In this document: positions 1 to 8,635 of the stretch, piece by piece
Numbering within the stretch: the first letter of the stretch is position 1
Layout: every line of letters starts with the position of its first letter
The notes under the pieces: generated by a model
Seen by the model: the letters and a program-made list of their open reading frames with translations, nothing else
What the model was told of the DNA's origin: nothing
Databases searched by the model: none
Source of the DNA: Sphingobacterium tabacisoli
GTDB taxonomy: Bacteria > Bacteroidota > Bacteroidia > Sphingobacteriales > Sphingobacteriaceae
Reading direction: 5' to 3'
Length of the DNA stretch: 64,000 bases
NCBI RefSeq assembly: GCF_017908035.1
Contig: NZ_JAEQMU010000005.1
Span: 248,001-312,000, forward strand
Translations under genes and position numbers: made by a program

Positions 1-606
1 ATCAAAACTCGCCATCGCATAGGGATTTATTTCCTGGGCTCCGCCACAGATAATCATATCCTGCAGTCCCTGCTTGATAAACATATAACCTAGGCCAATT
101 GCATGCGAACCACTCGCACAGGCCGCGCTGATTGTCATATTGATTCCCTTCAGCCCCAAGATCGTTGCCAGATTCATCGTGACTGTCGAGTTCATAGATT
201 TAAAGATTGCGCCAGAACCGATTAGTTGGGTATCTTTCTTCTCACGAACTATATCAGTAGCTTCTATTACCGCTTTTGAAACGCTGTCATTACCGTATAG
301 AATACCGACCTCATTGGCTTCGATATAAGCTGTATCGATTCCGGCATGCTGTAAAGCCTCACGGGTAGCAACGTAAGCATATTCCGACTCTTCGCCCATG
401 CTGATTCGCTGTCTCCGCGTCAATTCGTTCTTGAGGTTTGGCACTGGTACCATCCCTGTTAGGGGCGATTTGAACCCGAATGCTATTCTAGACTCGTCAA
501 CCACAATACCAGACTTACCTTCGAATAAGGATTGCCTCACCTCTTCCAAGTTTGTCCCTATGCAAGAATAGATACCCATCCCTGTAATCACGACCCTTTT
601 ACTCAT
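1..606 (-). CDS. Beta-ketoacyl-ACP synthase (FabF/KS-II type), partial
   Basis: This is the first 202 codons of a ketosynthase whose C-terminus lies beyond the left edge. I read it by hand: it starts at the ATG at 606 with MSKRVVITGMGIYS and stays open to base 1. The nucleophile motif AACASGSHAIG is present with Cys163, the same position as in FabF. The two later catalytic histidines are outside the window. It would condense malonyl-ACP with a growing acyl or polyene chain. It lies 8 bp after the ketoreductase gene and in the same transcription unit as an aromatic amino acid lyase, so a role in aryl-polyene/flexirubin chain building is more likely than primary fatty acid synthesis. That pathway assignment is inference; the family is clear. 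Confidence 0.9.
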   Translation of the reverse strand, partial: MSKRVVITGMGIYSCIGTNLEEVRQSLFEGKSGIVVDESRIAFGFKSPLTGMVPVPNLKNELTRRQRISMGEESEYAYVATREALQHAGIDTAYIEANEVGILYGNDSVSKAVIEATDIVREKKDTQLIGSGAIFKSMNSTVTMNLATILGLKGINMTISAACASGSHAIGLGYMFIKQGLQDMIICGGAQEINPYAMASFD

Positions 607-614
607 ATACGTAT

Positions 615-1346
615 CTAGGAATAAATACCACCGTTAATATTTATAATTTCACCTGTAATATAACCAGATTTTTTTGATGCTAAAAATGAAATTAAATCCG
701 CAACCTCCTCAGCTTTCCCAAAACGATTTGCCGGAATAAGCTTAACCAACTCCTGCTCATCCATTTCTGCCGTCATATCCGTTTGGATAAAACCTGGAGC
801 CACCGCATTTACCGTGACATTACGCTTAGCAACCTCTTGTGCCAGCGCCTTTGTCGCGCCGATAACTCCCGCTTTGGCGGCAGAATAGTTAACCTGCCCG
901 GCAGTGCCCTTTACTCCTGATACCGACACCACGTTGATAATACGCCCATAGCGATTCCGTAACATTTTCTGAATAAAAAAATTAGTTACATGAAAGAATC
1001 CATTCAATGAAACATCCAGCACATTTTGCCAATCTTCTTTTTTCATCCACATGAACAGCCCATCCTTAGCAACACCAGCATTATTGACGACAACCTCTAC
1101 AACCGCATCCGGATGTTCTCCTATCCAATTTGACAAGGCTGTATTTACGGCTTCCTCGTCAGAGACATCAAACTTTAATACTGCACCATTTCCCCCTTCT
1201 TGTTCGACTAGATGCAAGGTTTCCAAAGCAGCGGTCTCATTACCTTGATAGTTAATCAAGACAAAATATCCCAAATCAATAGCTAGTTTTTGACAAATCG
1301 CGCGACCTATGCCTCGGGATCCTCCTGTTACTAATGCACATTTCAT
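615..1346 (-). CDS. 3-oxoacyl-ACP reductase (FabG-like SDR)
   Basis: A short-chain dehydrogenase of 243 residues, the usual FabG length. It has the cofactor motif TGGSRGIG near residues 7-14, NNAG at 88-91, and a catalytic Ser141-Tyr154-Lys158 set (YSAAK). It should reduce 3-oxoacyl-ACP to 3-hydroxyacyl-ACP with NAD(P)H in the cytosol. It sits between a lyase gene (21 bp gap) and a ketosynthase gene (8 bp gap), reading the same way. The context therefore suggests reduction of polyene intermediates in pigment synthesis rather than housekeeping FabG. Substrate choice cannot be read from the sequence. Confidence 0.9.
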   Translation of the reverse strand: MKCALVTGGSRGIGRAICQKLAIDLGYFVLINYQGNETAALETLHLVEQEGGNGAVLKFDVSDEEAVNTALSNWIGEHPDAVVEVVVNNAGVAKDGLFMWMKKEDWQNVLDVSLNGFFHVTNFFIQKMLRNRYGRIINVVSVSGVKGTAGQVNYSAAKAGVIGATKALAQEVAKRNVTVNAVAPGFIQTDMTAEMDEQELVKLIPANRFGKAEEVADLISFLASKKSGYITGEIININGGIYS

Positions 1347-1367
1347 ATCTATGTAATTTGTCTTTTA

Positions 1368-2891
1368 TTACGCTCTTTTCATTAAGTAGTCCTTGACAGA
1401 TTGAATCGCCATATATAATGGCTTGTCCTCCGAAAAAGCTGGGATAATAGCTCTTATAGCCGTATAAATCTCTTTCGTACGAGTAGACACCGAGTCCTGA
1501 CAAGAAAGAATATCAATAGCCTGAGCAATAGATATCAGCTGTATAGCCAATACTTCATAAGCGTTGATAATCACTTTATGGGTAATCACCGCGGCATTGG
1601 TACCCATACTTACGATATCTTGATTGTCGTTATTGTTAGGTATACTGTGGACATACATCGAATTGGAAAGCGTTTGATTCTCCGCTGTCGTAGAAGTCGC
1701 TGTAAATTGTGCTCCCTGCATTCCGAAATTAAACCCAAGCTTACCCATATTAACAAATGGGGGTAATATTTCATTAATCTTAGAATTCATCAGGTAGTTC
1801 AGTTGACGCTCTGACAACATAGTCAATCGGGTGATCGCCAATTTCAACTTATCCATTTCCAAAGAGATGTAATCTCCATGAAAATTACCTCCATGGTATA
1901 CATTTTGGTCTTCAACAGATATGATAGGATTATCACTTACGGAATTCACTTCGTTCTCTAAAACCTGTCCCACCTGCTCTATGGTCTCCAAAACAGGACC
2001 CAAGATTTGGGGAACACAGCGTAATGAATAATACTCCTGTACTTTGTCTTTAAATATCTCTTCGAGATTATTTCCTGAATAGAGGTCTTCTTCACGCTTA
2101 CGAATCAACTTAGAATCCGTTAAATGATGCCGCATCATCGCGGCAATATCCTGTTGTCCTTGGTGTTTTTTCACTTCATTGAGCGTCACAGAATAATGAT
2201 CATCGTGTGCTTTCGCCAACTCGTTCATAATAGAAGACAACTCTACCGACCAGGATAACAGCTGTTTGGCATGGAAATAATTGACCATCCCAGCACCGGT
2301 CATGACCGAAGTACCATTGATCAACGATATCCCCTCCCTAAGCTCTACGGCTATGGGTGTCAAGCCCAACGCTTCAAACACCTCTTTTGTCGGTCTTCTC
2401 TTATTCTGGTATACCACCTCTCCTTCGCCAATCAATGTCAATGCCAGATGCGCCAACTGTACCAAATCTCCACTAGCCCCTACGCCTCCGTGAGCAAAAA
2501 TGACAGGAGTAATATCGCGGTTGATAAATTCCTGCAACAGCTCCAATACAGAGATATGTACGCCAGACTTTCCTTTTGAAAGATTACATAAGCGGGTAAG
2601 CATCGCGGCCTTAACAATATCCGGAGGGAGTAAATCGCCTGTACCGGAGGCATGGCTACGAATCAGATTATACTGTAATTGAATACGATCAGCGTCTTGA
2701 ATACGATATTGTGCCATCGGACCAAAACCTGTATTCACACCGTAAATAACTTTGTCTTTAATAAATGACTTCAAAAAGCTAAAGCTTTCTTTTACAACTT
2801 CGACGGTATCGCTGCTCAAGCCTACCGGTTTCTGATTTAACAATACGTCTGAAAACTGATCTAATGAAAGATCTTTATGGATAGAAATCAT
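1368..2891 (-). CDS. Tyrosine/histidine ammonia-lyase family (probably tyrosine ammonia-lyase)
   Basis: A 507-residue MIO-type aromatic amino acid lyase. Ala139-Ser140-Gly141, inside GGVGASGDL, cyclises to the MIO group. Tyr50 in VIYGVNTGFG matches the catalytic tyrosine. The selectivity pair is Ser79-His80 (RSHASGTG). Canonical HAL also carries SH, but from memory the characterised Flavobacterium johnsoniae tyrosine ammonia-lyase has the same local sequence, QYNLIRSH followed by SGTG, and is very similar along its whole length. With a ketosynthase and a ketoreductase in the same operon and no hut genes beside it, the likely role is making 4-coumarate as starter for a flexirubin-type pigment. 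It is the first gene of the minus-strand operon. A true HutH is the alternative. Confidence 0.85.
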   Translation of the reverse strand: MISIHKDLSLDQFSDVLLNQKPVGLSSDTVEVVKESFSFLKSFIKDKVIYGVNTGFGPMAQYRIQDADRIQLQYNLIRSHASGTGDLLPPDIVKAAMLTRLCNLSKGKSGVHISVLELLQEFINRDITPVIFAHGGVGASGDLVQLAHLALTLIGEGEVVYQNKRRPTKEVFEALGLTPIAVELREGISLINGTSVMTGAGMVNYFHAKQLLSWSVELSSIMNELAKAHDDHYSVTLNEVKKHQGQQDIAAMMRHHLTDSKLIRKREEDLYSGNNLEEIFKDKVQEYYSLRCVPQILGPVLETIEQVGQVLENEVNSVSDNPIISVEDQNVYHGGNFHGDYISLEMDKLKLAITRLTMLSERQLNYLMNSKINEILPPFVNMGKLGFNFGMQGAQFTATSTTAENQTLSNSMYVHSIPNNNDNQDIVSMGTNAAVITHKVIINAYEVLAIQLISIAQAIDILSCQDSVSTRTKEIYTAIRAIIPAFSEDKPLYMAIQSVKDYLMKRA

Positions 2892-3075
2892 TTAATATAT
2901 AGGGTCTTTTTTACTTTCAATTTTTAGATTATCTTCTTTTCTCACCGAGATAATTAAGTACCTTTGTCAATAGCTAATTGCAAAAATAATACATTTCCGT
3001 TATAATAAAATCCTTGATTAAAGAGGAGTGCTAAATATTTGATTTTATTTAGCTTTAAATTGAATTCTTCATAGA

Positions 3076-4344
3076 ATGAATACAAGCGAAGTTGACATTT
3101 TGATTATCGGAGCAGGCCCTTCCGGCTGTGTGGCCGCAGGATACCTACAGAAGCAGGGGGCAAATATCAAAGTTGTGGAAAAGAGCAAATTTCCGAGGTT
3201 GGTAGTCGGAGAGAGCCTCATCCCTCGTGTCATGGACCACTTTGAGGAAGCGGGCCTTTTGGACAACCTAGACAAGCAAAATTTTCAAAAAAAACCTGGA
3301 GCTCGCTTTATACGCGGGCAGGTTATCAGTATTTTTGATTTCAGTCAAAAATTTGGTGAAGGCTGGGACTGGACCTGGCAGATCCCGAGAGCAGACTTTG
3401 ATATGGTCATGGCACAGACCCTGATCGACAAAGGGGTCGACATCAGCTTTGAAACGACAGTCACCGCTATTTCTTTTGATGGCCCAAATTCTGTCACCAC
3501 CGTTGTAGACAAAGAGGGAAATGAATCACAGATTAATGCCAAGTTTGTAATTGACTCTAGTGGCTATGGCAGGGTACTGCCGAGACTACTCCATTTGGAC
3601 AAACCATCAAAACTAAACCCACACTCTGCCATCTTCTCCCATGTAAAGGATATTAACAGACCTGAAGGAATAGAAGGCACTCAGATTTCGTTTGATGTGC
3701 TAGACACTGAAGTCTGGCTTTGGGTAATTCCCTTCTCCAATGGAAACACCAGTCTTGGAATAGTCGCAGACACTGCATTTATTGAGAAACTGGCAGAAAA
3801 TGGAGATACAGCACTCGCCTTACAAAATGCCATCCAACTCTCGGACTTTTATGTCAAACGATTTGCTGGCACAGCGTTTCTTTTTGAACCGATACACTTA
3901 AAAAACTACTCCGCGGCGGTCACCAAGATGTATGGCGACGGCTTTGCCCTCACGGGAAACAGCTCCGAATTTTTGGATCCGGTATTTTCATCCGGCGTAT
4001 GCTTTGCGACCGAATCAGGCATCCTAGCTGCTAAACTGGCATGGAGGGAAATCAATGGTGAACAGATCGATTGGGAAAAGTATTTTACACAGTATATGCA
4101 ACGGGGCATCGATGTATTCACAACCTATGTCAAAGAGTGGTACACCGGAAATCTGCAAACATTATTCTTTCACAGACCCGAAAATCTAGATGTTAAAGAA
4201 AAGGTCTGTGCGGTATTGGCTGGATACGTATGGAATGAGGAAAACCCATTTGTCAAGAAACATAACCGTGTCATCAGATCTATAGCCTATATGCTGGAAA
4301 ACAACAAAGAACTATCTGATAATATTGAAAAAACGTATAAATAA
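3076..4344 (+). CDS. FAD-dependent halogenase-like oxidoreductase
   Basis: A 422-residue flavoprotein. The FAD dinucleotide motif GAGPSG lies at residues 12-17. GES (45-47) is followed by KKPGARF near 72-78, the region that holds the catalytic lysine in flavin halogenases. The hallmark WxWxIP motif is present as WLWVIP (214-219), with LDPVFSSGV at about 300-308. These features match the FADH2-dependent halogenase family rather than geranylgeranyl reductases, which lack WxWxIP. It is divergent from the aromatic lyase operon, which fits chlorination or another oxidation of an aryl pigment head group. It ends in a strong hairpin shared with the convergent downstream gene. Activity as a halogenase is inferred; some family members act as hydroxylases. 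Confidence 0.75.
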   Translation: MNTSEVDILIIGAGPSGCVAAGYLQKQGANIKVVEKSKFPRLVVGESLIPRVMDHFEEAGLLDNLDKQNFQKKPGARFIRGQVISIFDFSQKFGEGWDWTWQIPRADFDMVMAQTLIDKGVDISFETTVTAISFDGPNSVTTVVDKEGNESQINAKFVIDSSGYGRVLPRLLHLDKPSKLNPHSAIFSHVKDINRPEGIEGTQISFDVLDTEVWLWVIPFSNGNTSLGIVADTAFIEKLAENGDTALALQNAIQLSDFYVKRFAGTAFLFEPIHLKNYSAAVTKMYGDGFALTGNSSEFLDPVFSSGVCFATESGILAAKLAWREINGEQIDWEKYFTQYMQRGIDVFTTYVKEWYTGNLQTLFFHRPENLDVKEKVCAVLAGYVWNEENPFVKKHNRVIRSIAYMLENNKELSDNIEKTYK

Positions 4345-4377
4345 GAAAAGGAGGTTTTTAACCTCCTTTTCTTATTT
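4339..4377. terminator. Bidirectional terminator between convergent genes
   Basis: A perfect 18-bp inverted repeat (4339-4356 with 4360-4377) around a 3-nt loop, A-rich on the left and T-rich on the right, so it can terminate from both sides. It overlaps both stop codons, TAA at 4342-4344 on plus and TAA at 4378-4376 on minus. Confidence 0.9.
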
Positions 4378-5224
4378 ACTTTATTAGCTTTCTAAAGTTT
4401 GCCACACTCACACACACATCTTCTTTACTATTCTCCCAATTATATTCATATTCGGCAGAAAGCATCCCTTTAAACTTCTGACGTTTCAACTCGTCGATGA
4501 CTCCTTGCAAAGGCAACTTACCCGTTCCCCAATGCACATCATGCGCTTTCTTATTTCCAAATTCATTCAAATCTTTAAAATGAAGATGAAAGATATGCCC
4601 TTCTAACTGTTTTAGGCAAGCGATCGGATCCAAACCTGAACGCATCCAGTGCCCTACATCTGCCGCGGCGCCCATTAGTTTGCTCCGGCCCTCTAAAGAT
4701 TTTAGGACAACTTCTGGATTCCAGTATTTAGAAGGTTCTGGATGATTATGCAATGCCGCCTTAATCTGATACTTGTCACAAAGACGGGATACAATATCCA
4801 AATGAGCATCCGATGGCTCTACATTAATAACCTGTATCCCCATGTCTTTTGCAAAAGCAAAAACCTTATCCCATTCCTCGGCATCCTGCGCTCCTACCAC
4901 ACCGAAAGCGTGTAAAGTAACTCCTTTTTCTTTAAGAAGTTTCTTAACAAGACGTCTTCCCTCGGAGGATAACTGATAGCCCATCTTCTCCGTACTACCT
5001 GCACCGATAGTTTGTCCCGGATAGGCCTCAACATAGCCCAGATTACAGCTATCTAACTTGTCTAAAGCTTCAGCGAAGGAAAACAAACGAAAGGTATAAG
5101 CCTGTGCACCCAGCTTCCAACCGAGGCGTTCCTCTGGTCTATCTTTGGATGATTTACTACTACTGAAGGATAAAAAGAGTACCCCCAGCGCAATCACAAG
5201 CATAAATAAATTGATCTTTCTCAT
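4376..5224 (-). CDS. Secreted sugar phosphate isomerase/epimerase-like TIM-barrel protein
   Basis: A xylose-isomerase-like TIM barrel (AP endonuclease family 2 fold) with an N-terminal hydrophobic signal or anchor, from MRKINLFMLVIALGVLF. Recognisable pieces are LGAQAYTFR at the barrel start, HNHPEP, AADVGHWMRSG and HLHFKD, the last carrying probable metal ligands His, Asp and His. I chose the ATG at 5224; an upstream start at 5281 would overlap the end of gltX by 26 bp and put 19 polar residues before the signal sequence. Such exported isomerase-like proteins are common in Bacteroidota sugar metabolism, but the substrate is unknown. It follows gltX by 31 bp. Confidence 0.8.
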   Translation of the reverse strand: MRKINLFMLVIALGVLFLSFSSSKSSKDRPEERLGWKLGAQAYTFRLFSFAEALDKLDSCNLGYVEAYPGQTIGAGSTEKMGYQLSSEGRRLVKKLLKEKGVTLHAFGVVGAQDAEEWDKVFAFAKDMGIQVINVEPSDAHLDIVSRLCDKYQIKAALHNHPEPSKYWNPEVVLKSLEGRSKLMGAAADVGHWMRSGLDPIACLKQLEGHIFHLHFKDLNEFGNKKAHDVHWGTGKLPLQGVIDELKRQKFKGMLSAEYEYNWENSKEDVCVSVANFRKLIK

Positions 5225-5255
5225 AAAATTTGGTTTAGATTCTAAAGAATCTAAG

Positions 5256-6776
5256 TTAACCATTAAATATATCGAGTGCAATTTTTACACGCTTTATAAC
5301 TTCTTTTTTTCCAAGAAGTTCGGCGATAACAAATACATCTGGTCCAAATTTTCCTCCAACCAACATAATACGGAAAGGCATCATCAATTCTCCGATTTTC
5401 ATTCCTGAAGCTTGTACACGTTCTTTGAAGAAAGATTCTACAACTGAAGCTTCCCAATCCAACGGTTCAAAATCCACCACAATATCTTCGAAGAATTTAG
5501 TTTTATCAGCATTCCACTTAGGCTTGACCGCATCGACATCATAACTCGCTGGTGATTGGAAAAAGAAAGAGGCCTGTCCCCAGAAATCAGACAGATAAGT
5601 CATTCTCTCCTTCACGACCGACAATACTTTAATAACAGCAGCATCTTCGACGGCAGTAGCACCATGTTCTGTTAGGCTATCCTTTACAAGTGGTAAAAGA
5701 TCAGTATCAGTACTGTTTTTAATCCACTCGTGGTTGAACCATTTCGCTTTTTCAAAATCGAACTTAGCTCCTGATTTATTGATTCTCTCGACAGAGAACT
5801 TGGCAATAAGCTCAGATAATGTAAATATTTCTTGCTCCGTTCCATCATTCCAGCCCAATACCCCCAACATATTGACAAAAGCCTCTGGTAAGAAACCTAA
5901 CTCTCTAAATCCTTTCGTTACATCGCCTGTTTTGGCATCGGTCCAGTTCATTGCGTATACAGGAAATCCTAACCGATCACCATCACGCTTACTCAACTTA
6001 CCATTGCCATCTGGTTTTAAGATCAATGGTAGGTGTGCCCACTGCGGCATTTGATCAGCCCAGCCTAAATATTCCCAAAGCAATAAATGAACAGGAGCTG
6101 AAGGCAACCATTCCTCGCCTCTGAATATATGTGATATCTCCATTGCCCTATCATCAACAACTACTGCTAAATGATACGTAGGCATGCCATCTGCTTTCAA
6201 TAAAACTTTATCATCGACTAGCTTTGTCTCAAATGAAACCCGTCCACGAATCATATCATCAAAAGAAACAGTATGGTCCTCAGGCATTTTAATGCGAATG
6301 GTATGAGGCGCATTAGCATTTAATAATTCTTGCGTCTCTTCGGCCGACAAATTCAATGAATTACGTAACCCCAGCCTATTCTCATGGGAATAACGGAAGT
6401 TAGGCTCCACCTGTCTGAGCGCATCAAGCTCCTCCGATGTATCAAAGGCATAGTAAGCATATCCTGCTGCAACCAATTGTTCTGCGTACTGTCTATAAGA
6501 TGGCTTACGCTCACTTTGACGATAAGGGCCAAAAGCGCCAGGCTGGGAAGGACTCTCGTCTGGCAAGATACCACACCAAGACAGACACTCATTAATATAC
6601 TCTTCTGCTCCCGGAACAAAACGAGTCTGATCGGTATCTTCAATTCTTAGGATAAATTCTCCGTCATGCTGTTTTGCAAACAGATAATTGAACAAGGCTG
6701 TGCGTACTCCACCTAAATGTAATCCTCCTGTAGGACTTGGTGCGAAGCGCACTCTAACTTTTTTCTGCGAACTCAT
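5256..6776 (-). CDS. gltX: Glutamate--tRNA ligase
   Basis: A class I aminoacyl-tRNA synthetase of 506 residues, normal for bacterial GluRS. It charges tRNA-Glu with glutamate in the cytosol. The HIGH-type signature is GLHLGG (residues 18-23, in FAPSPTGGLHLGG), and the KMSKS-type loop is KLSKRDGD (260-267). The discriminating region and C-terminal anticodon-binding helices follow without breaks. A good -7 promoter element (TAATTTTG) ends just 4 nt before the ATG. The downstream sugar-isomerase-like gene may be co-transcribed. Confidence 0.97.
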   Translation of the reverse strand: MSSQKKVRVRFAPSPTGGLHLGGVRTALFNYLFAKQHDGEFILRIEDTDQTRFVPGAEEYINECLSWCGILPDESPSQPGAFGPYRQSERKPSYRQYAEQLVAAGYAYYAFDTSEELDALRQVEPNFRYSHENRLGLRNSLNLSAEETQELLNANAPHTIRIKMPEDHTVSFDDMIRGRVSFETKLVDDKVLLKADGMPTYHLAVVVDDRAMEISHIFRGEEWLPSAPVHLLLWEYLGWADQMPQWAHLPLILKPDGNGKLSKRDGDRLGFPVYAMNWTDAKTGDVTKGFRELGFLPEAFVNMLGVLGWNDGTEQEIFTLSELIAKFSVERINKSGAKFDFEKAKWFNHEWIKNSTDTDLLPLVKDSLTEHGATAVEDAAVIKVLSVVKERMTYLSDFWGQASFFFQSPASYDVDAVKPKWNADKTKFFEDIVVDFEPLDWEASVVESFFKERVQASGMKIGELMMPFRIMLVGGKFGPDVFVIAELLGKKEVIKRVKIALDIFNG

Positions 6777-6780
6777 ACCG

Positions 6781-6788
6781 CAAAATTA
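6781..6788 (-). promoter_or_regulatory. -7 promoter element, gltX
   Basis: The minus strand reads TAATTTTG, a full match to the Bacteroidota TAnnTTTG element, ending 4 nt before the gltX ATG. No clear TTG at -33. It predicts a leader of about one nucleotide. Confidence 0.5.
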
Positions 6789-6907
6789 CTTATTTCTGAA
6801 TGATTCCTGTAATATAGAATCTGTAAAGTTATAAATTAAGGCAAGCTCCTATATTTTAAAAGAAATCTTCAATAAAATCGTTATTTTGCATATCGATCCA
6901 CTAAAAA

Positions 6908-8131
6908 ATGAACCCATACAAGTATAATAAACAGGTTTGGAAAATCGTGTTGCTGTTTTTCGCGGCAATGATCGGCATCGCCTCGCTCCTATACACCAAT
7001 TACCTGGTAAAAAATCTATCCACATCCGAACGGACCAAAGCAGAGGTATGGGCCATGAGCACACGGAGCATTATGTCTATGCCCGATGTAGATGACGAAT
7101 TTATCAGCTTTGTCTATGCTGTACGGGATAGTCTATCACTCCCCGCAATTATTACTGATACAAAAGGAAATATTATTTTTTGGAGAGACCTAGACAGCAC
7201 TAAAACGAACATAGAGACCGAAGTCGAGCATAAAAAAGGATTGGTATATGACACCGACTACTTTCAGAAGCAACTCCACACGATGAAAGGTATGCACCCC
7301 CCCATAATGTTAGATTTGGATACGGGCGAATCTTGGTTTGTCTATTACAAGGACTCCAGTGCGCTACAACAACTACGTGTATTCCCCTACATTCAACTTT
7401 CACTTATTGCCATTTTCCTGGTCATAGCCTACACCGTATTTAACTCCATCAAGAAATCGGAACAGAACCTGGTATGGGTGGGGATGGCAAAAGAAGCAGC
7501 ACATCAACTAGGGACTCCTATATCTTCACTAATGGGCTGGATAGAACTCATACGGCTCAAATACAATGCTGAAAATGATGATGTGGTCAACGAAATGGAA
7601 CGGGATGTAGAAAGACTGGAAATCGTAGCAGACCGATTTTCAAAAATTGGGTCTACTCCATCGCTTTCCAATCACAACGTCTACCTAGTCGTCAACGATT
7701 TTATGAACTACTTCAAAATACGAACAAGTGACAAAATCACCTTTATACTGGATGGAGACAGACATGTTGAAGCGATGTTAAATGTGCCACTATTTGATTG
7801 GATCATAGAAAATCTTTTGAAAAATGCGGTAAATGCGATTGGTACAGAGGGTACTATAAAGGTATCGATTACTGAAAATATTGCAAAAGAAGAAATTTTT
7901 ATAGACATTAGTGATACGGGAAAAGGTATTCCCCGCTCAAATTTCGAAACGATATTCCAACCGGGATTCACCACCAGAAAAAGAGGATGGGGATTGGGAT
8001 TGAGTCTAACTATGCGTATGGTCAGCTATCATAAAGGACAGATTTTCGTTAAAGAATCAGAAATAGGAAAAGGAACAACTTTCAGAATAATACTAAAAAG
8101 CAACTTAAAATATGAACCTACTCAAGTCTGA
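6908..8131 (+). CDS. Membrane sensor histidine kinase
   Basis: 407 residues with a transmembrane helix at about 12-34, a periplasmic sensor region of roughly 125 residues, a second helix at about 161-180, then a cytoplasmic kinase. The H-box is AAHQLGTPISSL with His199 as phosphoacceptor. The N-box is NLLKNAVNAIG, followed by DTGKGIP and the G-rich GWGLGLSL. There is no response regulator gene next to it. The H-box style and domain plan resemble the kinase PorY, partner of the orphan regulator PorX, and a porX gene lies 10 kb away; the pairing is inference only. It overlaps the next gene by 20 bp and is probably co-transcribed with the DinB and thioesterase genes. Confidence 0.9.
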   Translation: MNPYKYNKQVWKIVLLFFAAMIGIASLLYTNYLVKNLSTSERTKAEVWAMSTRSIMSMPDVDDEFISFVYAVRDSLSLPAIITDTKGNIIFWRDLDSTKTNIETEVEHKKGLVYDTDYFQKQLHTMKGMHPPIMLDLDTGESWFVYYKDSSALQQLRVFPYIQLSLIAIFLVIAYTVFNSIKKSEQNLVWVGMAKEAAHQLGTPISSLMGWIELIRLKYNAENDDVVNEMERDVERLEIVADRFSKIGSTPSLSNHNVYLVVNDFMNYFKIRTSDKITFILDGDRHVEAMLNVPLFDWIIENLLKNAVNAIGTEGTIKVSITENIAKEEIFIDISDTGKGIPRSNFETIFQPGFTTRKRGWGLGLSLTMRMVSYHKGQIFVKESEIGKGTTFRIILKSNLKYEPTQV

Positions 8132-8630
8132 TGAATATCCGGCCATATACGACGACTATATCGAAACGATTGTTGGCGACGTACATGAAGAGCTCGTAAA
8201 TCAATTAGAGACTTTTCCGGACTTTATAAAAGCAATCCCTGAGGAACTAGGGACATACACCTATGCCGAGGGAAAATGGACCGTTAAGGAGATACTCTGC
8301 CATATCATCGACACCGAACGCGTCATGGCTTATCGCGCTTTACGCTTCGCCCGAAATGACATGACTGCCCTGGCTTCCTTTGAGCAGGATGAATTTGTTG
8401 CTAATGGCAGACATAATGAAAGGACATTCGATAGTATTATTGAAGAATTTATTATGGTTCGAAAATCAAACCTGATATTATTCGACACCTTCAATGAACA
8501 CGAACTAGCTCGAAAAGGAATGGCATCCGATCGACTAATCAGTGTTCGCGCCTTTATTTATGTTGTCGCTGGACATTTAAATCATCATCGCATAATTTTA
8601 CAGGAACGATATCTTAAAACTCAAGAATAA
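8112..8630 (+). CDS. DinB family protein
   Basis: A 172-residue four-helix-bundle protein of the DinB/YfiT superfamily. The expected metal-binding histidines are visible: His64 in ILCHIIDTER and His155/His158-159 in GHLNHHRIILQERY. Family members are metal-dependent, often thiol-transferases using bacillithiol or similar thiols. The presence of a ytxJ bacilliredoxin gene elsewhere in the window makes a bacillithiol link plausible, but unproven. Its start overlaps the histidine kinase gene by 20 bp, suggesting translational coupling. Confidence 0.85.
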   Translation: MNLLKSDEYPAIYDDYIETIVGDVHEELVNQLETFPDFIKAIPEELGTYTYAEGKWTVKEILCHIIDTERVMAYRALRFARNDMTALASFEQDEFVANGRHNERTFDSIIEEFIMVRKSNLILFDTFNEHELARKGMASDRLISVRAFIYVVAGHLNHHRIILQERYLKTQE

Positions 8631-8635
8631 AAGAC

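Noticed and set aside
5225..5281. Longer N-terminus of the secreted isomerase-like protein
   Set aside because: It overlaps gltX and would bury the signal peptide 19 residues in.
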